A stretch of DNA of 64,000 nt, taken from the NCBI GenBank assembly GCA_036510065.1, contig DATCEO010000203.1:1-64000 (forward strand), read 5' to 3'. Made by a program: the position numbers and the translations under genes. Shown piece by piece: positions 61,738 to 64,000 of the stretch (its first letter is position 1; each line of letters starts with the position of its first letter). The notes beneath the pieces were generated by a model. That model was not told the origin of the DNA. It did not search any database and saw nothing but the letters and a program-made list of their open reading frames with translations. This DNA comes from DASUBV01 sp036510065 (lineage in GTDB: Bacteria; Actinomycetota; Actinomycetes; Streptosporangiales; Streptosporangiaceae).

Positions 61738-61768
61738 GCGACCGAGAATAGGGAGCGGGGAGCAGACA

Positions 61769-62038
61769 ATGTCGTGGATCAACCTGGCAGCGCTCTGGAA
61801 GATCGTAGTTTTCGGCCTGATCGCTGGTGCGGGGCTCCCGGCGCTATTCGCTCTCGGCCTGCTCGCCCTGTCCAGGGGCGGCGGCCGGGCCCAGGTGGCC
61901 GGCGACGACTCCGATGTCGTGGTCGGCGGCAACCCGGCGGGCATCGTGGTGGCCGCGCTCTGCTTTCTGGTCGTGCTGGCCGCAATCGGGTGGGGAATCT
62001 ATGAGATTTATCAAATTGGCCATCCCGCGACGAAGTAA
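61769..62038 (+). CDS. Small membrane protein of the phosphate cassette
   Basis: 89 residues from ATG 61769 (GGGAGCGGGGAGCAGACA upstream). Two membrane segments (about 10-32 and 54-78) flank a short outer loop DDSDVVVGGNPAG. The C-terminus IYQIGHPATK falls on a tandem repeat. It lies 31 bp after the PiT gene. Small proteins of this form often follow PiT in actinobacteria and may be an accessory subunit, which is inference. No enzyme motif is present. Confidence 0.75.
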   Translation: MSWINLAALWKIVVFGLIAGAGLPALFALGLLALSRGGGRAQVAGDDSDVVVGGNPAGIVVAALCFLVVLAAIGWGIYEIYQIGHPATK

Positions 62039-62085
62039 CCAGCGACGAAGTAACCCGCGACGAAGTAACCAGCTACGAAGTAACC
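62026..62085. repeat. Four tandem 15-bp repeats carrying the gene's stop codon
   Basis: Units at 62026-62040, 62041-62055, 62056-62070 and 62071-62085 are nearly identical (GCGACGAAGTAACC core). Each encodes PATK-stop in the reading frame of the upstream membrane protein, whose real stop (62036-62038) lies in the first unit. The array therefore duplicates the final codons and stop. Confidence 0.85.
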
Positions 62086-62127
62086 AGTTCCCACCTGACA
62101 TGCTGCAATAACTAGAGGATTGAGAAC

Positions 62128-62427
62128 ATGGCGCTGCCCCCTGTCCTGAGCTCGATCATCGGCTGGCTGCGAGCCGGCTATCCGGACGGCGTTCCTGACG
62201 TCGACTACGTGCCGCTGTTCGCGCTGCTGGCCAGCCAGCTGACTGACACTGAAGTGGCCCAGATCGCGACGGAGCTGGAAAGCTCCACTGATCCGCACTC
62301 GGCCGAGGCGATCCGGGAGGCGATCGCGCTGGTGACCAACGGCAAGGCGCTGGACTCCGACGTGGCCCGGGTCCGGGCCCGGCTGGCGGGCGGCGGCTGG
62401 CCGCTGGCCAAGCCGCACCACGTCTGA
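62128..62427 (+). CDS. DUF3349-family protein
   Basis: 99 residues with AGAGGATTGAGAAC before the ATG. It has the single small helical DUF3349 domain: IIGWLRAGYPDGVPDVDYVPLFALLASQLTDTEVAQIATEL, with the conserved YPDGVP and YVPLFALL. The mycobacterial members are soluble and without known function. It is 43 bp after the repeat and in line with the PiT and PPK2 genes. Confidence 0.85.
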   Translation: MALPPVLSSIIGWLRAGYPDGVPDVDYVPLFALLASQLTDTEVAQIATELESSTDPHSAEAIREAIALVTNGKALDSDVARVRARLAGGGWPLAKPHHV

Positions 62428-62467
62428 TCCCCTCGTCGGCCGCTGTCGGCCTGTGCCCGCGCGCAGA

Positions 62468-63400
62468 ATGAGTCATGATGTCGATATGACGAGCGGCGGC
62501 GGTCGCAAGCAAGATCCGGGGCGCGCTGCGCCGGACACTGCGGAAGCGAACGGGCACGGGCCATTGCTGGAGCCGGCGCCAGGCGCGGAGACCTGGCGCG
62601 AGGACTACCCGTACGGCACGCGGATGAGCCGCCGCGAGTACGAGGAGGCCAAGCGCTCCCTGCAGATCGAGCTGCTCAAGGTGCAGAGCTGGGTCCGGCA
62701 GACCGGGCAGCGGGTCGTGCTGCTGTTCGAGGGCCGCGATGCCGCCGGCAAGGGCGGCACGATCAAGCGGTTCACTGAGCACCTCAACCCGCGCGGCGCC
62801 AGGGTCGTCGCCCTGGAGAAGCCCTCCGAGCGGGAGAGAACCCAGTGGTACTTCCAGCGCTACATCCAGCACCTGCCGGCCGCCGGCGAGATCGTGCTGC
62901 TGGACCGGTCCTGGTACAACCGGGCGGGCGTGGAGCGGGTGATGGAGTTCTGCACCCCGGCGGCGTACCTGGAGTTCATGCGGGAGGCGCCCGAGCTGGA
63001 GCGCATGCTGGTCCGCAGCGGCATTCACCTGATCAAGTTCTGGTTCTCCGTGTCGCGCGGGGAGCAGCGCACCCGGTTCGCGGCCCGGCAGACCGACCCG
63101 GTGCGGCAGTGGAAGCTCAGCCCGATGGACCTGGCGTCGCTGGACAAGTGGGACGCCTACACCGAGGCCAAGGAGGCGATGTTCTTCTACACCGACACGG
63201 CCGACGCGCCGTGGACGGTCATCAAGAGCAACGACAAGAAGCGAGCGAGGATTACTGCCCTGCGCTACGTGCTGCACACGCTGGACTACGCCGACAAGGA
63301 CCCCGAGATCGTCGGCGTTCCCGATCCGCTGATCGTGGGCTCAGCGGCGAGCGTCTACGAGCACGGCGAGCACACCGACCAGTTTTTCCCGCGGCTGTGA
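62468..63400 (+). CDS. ppk2: Polyphosphate kinase 2 (class I)
   Basis: 310 residues from ATG 62468 (a second in-frame ATG is at 62486; neither has a clear ribosome site). Walker A is VVLLFEGRDAAGKGGTIKRF, Walker B is EIVLLDRSWYNRAGVERVME, and the lid is RGEQRTRFAARQTDPVRQWKLSPMD. It uses polyphosphate to phosphorylate NDPs (or the reverse). Class I single-domain enzymes are this length. It follows the PiT, small-membrane-protein and DUF3349 genes in the same direction. Confidence 0.93.
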   Translation: MSHDVDMTSGGGRKQDPGRAAPDTAEANGHGPLLEPAPGAETWREDYPYGTRMSRREYEEAKRSLQIELLKVQSWVRQTGQRVVLLFEGRDAAGKGGTIKRFTEHLNPRGARVVALEKPSERERTQWYFQRYIQHLPAAGEIVLLDRSWYNRAGVERVMEFCTPAAYLEFMREAPELERMLVRSGIHLIKFWFSVSRGEQRTRFAARQTDPVRQWKLSPMDLASLDKWDAYTEAKEAMFFYTDTADAPWTVIKSNDKKRARITALRYVLHTLDYADKDPEIVGVPDPLIVGSAASVYEHGEHTDQFFPRL

Positions 63401-63457
63401 GGCGATCGCCGAGCGGCTGCGGCTCAGGCCATCATGCAGCCAGGTAGCGGAGGAATC

Positions 63458-63655
63458 ATGGCAGCCAAGTGGGAATACCGGGTCTCGTGGGTCGATGACG
63501 ATATCGAGAAGGTCCATCTGCAGATGGAGCACTGGGCCGAGCAGGGCTGGGAGCTCGTCAACGGCAGTACGTCCGTTTACCGGATCGGCGACAGCCTCAC
63601 CCATGGCCTGCACTACCGGTACTCCCAGTACTGGCGCCGCGAGATAAACCGCTGA
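63458..63655 (+). CDS. Small DUF4177-like protein
   Basis: 65 residues from ATG 63458 (AGCGGAGGAATC upstream). MAAKWEYRVSWVDDDIEKVH is followed by LQMEHWAEQGWELVNGSTSVYRI and HYRYSQYWRREINR. The W-EYR-x ... GWELV core is the DUF4177 signature of small proteins of unknown role. It is 57 bp after PPK2, and a link to phosphate metabolism is possible but unproven. Confidence 0.8.
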   Translation: MAAKWEYRVSWVDDDIEKVHLQMEHWAEQGWELVNGSTSVYRIGDSLTHGLHYRYSQYWRREINR

Positions 63656-63670
63656 GGCCGCGCGGCTGCG

Positions 63671-64000
63671 TTACGCCAGTACTGGAGATGCCGGGTGCCC
63701 GAGATGCAGGCGCCCGGCGGGCGTGACCTCGAGCGTCCGGCCCTTGCCCTTCCGCACCCAGCCGGACGCCAGCGCGCTGTCGAGAACGGCGGCGCCCAGC
63801 GCCCCGCCCAGATGCGGCCGCTGCTCGGTCCAGTCCAGGCAGGTTATGGCCAGCTTGCGGCGGGGCGGCAGCTGCGCGTGCACGTCGACGCCCAGAGCCG
63901 CGAACCCGGCCGCGGCGCCCGGCCCGAGGGCGATCTCCGAGTTATCGGCGTCCGGGGGGGGCAGTAGCGCCCCGGCGGCGATGAGACGATCGAACACGGC
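63671..64000 (-). CDS. ArsR-like winged-helix regulator, N-terminus outside the window
   Basis: The minus frame runs from beyond the right edge to 63671. The visible C-terminal part reads FDRLIAAGALLPPPDADNSE, ALGVDVHAQLPPRRKLAITC and LDWTEQRPHLGGALGAAVLD, then GWVRKGKGRTLEVTPAGRLHLG. C-x-D-W-T-E-x-RPHLxGALGAA and VTPAGR are the typical end of an actinobacterial ArsR-type regulator group in which a second winged helix follows the first. The HTH itself and the start are not visible. Confidence 0.8.
   Translation of the reverse strand, partial: AVFDRLIAAGALLPPPDADNSEIALGPGAAAGFAALGVDVHAQLPPRRKLAITCLDWTEQRPHLGGALGAAVLDSALASGWVRKGKGRTLEVTPAGRLHLGHPASPVLA

Noticed and set aside
1..64000. tRNA genes
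   Set aside because: GTTCGA-like T-loop motifs occur only inside coding genes and lack acceptor stems around them.
1..64000. CRISPR array or insertion sequence
   Set aside because: No regularly spaced 25-40 bp repeats with unique spacers, and no transposase frame or terminal inverted repeats were seen.

Overview
The window is high-GC DNA with actinobacterial gene content: a type A RNase P RNA, the zinc-ribbon/RNase H-phosphatase gene pair, a SigK/RskA sigma/anti-sigma pair, large LuxR-type STAND ATPase regulators, DUF3349 and many GNAT, alpha/beta-hydrolase and PPOX genes. It looks like chromosome of a soil-type actinomycete with a large accessory genome. The genus cannot be resolved by reading alone. 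No tRNA, rRNA, CRISPR array, intact integrase or transposase was seen.

Layout. 1-2.4 kb: a HAD phosphatase cut by the left edge, a Ser-rich exported protein, a highly structured RNA ending in a classical terminator, and an alpha/beta-hydrolase-like protein. 2.4-6.7 kb: a membrane-anchored sulfite-oxidase-type molybdoenzyme divergent from sigK-rskA. Both genes have similar promoter-like motifs 7-8 nt before a GTG start, so both are probably leaderless members of one regulon. 6.8-10.7 kb: zinc-ribbon protein, RNase H/phosphatase fusion, a histone-H1-like basic repeat protein, and rnpB. 10.8-24.6 kb: integrase remnant, TauE/SafE exporter with a divergent HTH-TOBE regulator, GNATs, acyl-CoA ligase, a NarL-type two-component system, ABC-2 permease, DUF1345-like membrane protein, aquaporin and a GAP-family protein, mixed with broken genes. 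25.5-33.1 kb: three large LuxR-type STAND regulators. 33.5-39.8 kb: a co-directional run of DUF2252, arylsulfatase, DUF1269, bile-acid-type symporter and flavodoxin. 40-45.9 kb: isochorismate synthase, a gene interrupted by one TGA, a stand-alone LigD phosphoesterase domain, a VOC protein, an amino-acid oxidase and an aldo/keto reductase. 46-52.7 kb: an ANTAR/GAF/PAS/SpoIIE phosphatase divergent from a soluble poly-HAMP hybrid kinase, whose 3' end is overlapped antisense by a GT87-type membrane glycosyltransferase. 52.9-60.4 kb: decayed genes, a MazEF-type module, epoxide hydrolase, MarR/FAD-monooxygenase pair, alpha/beta hydrolase and a second aldo/keto reductase. 60.5-64 kb: a phosphate/polyphosphate cassette (PiT, small membrane protein, DUF3349, PPK2) and a winged-helix regulator cut by the right edge.

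The most striking general feature is gene decay. At least ten genes are broken by deletion, frameshift or a Trp-to-stop change, and the fragments are still recognisable. The observations most worth following are the structured RNA at 1041-1289, the paired SigK-like leaderless promoters, the paralogue pair in which one copy carries a Trp-to-TGA change, and tandem repeats that duplicate a gene's last codons together with its stop codon.
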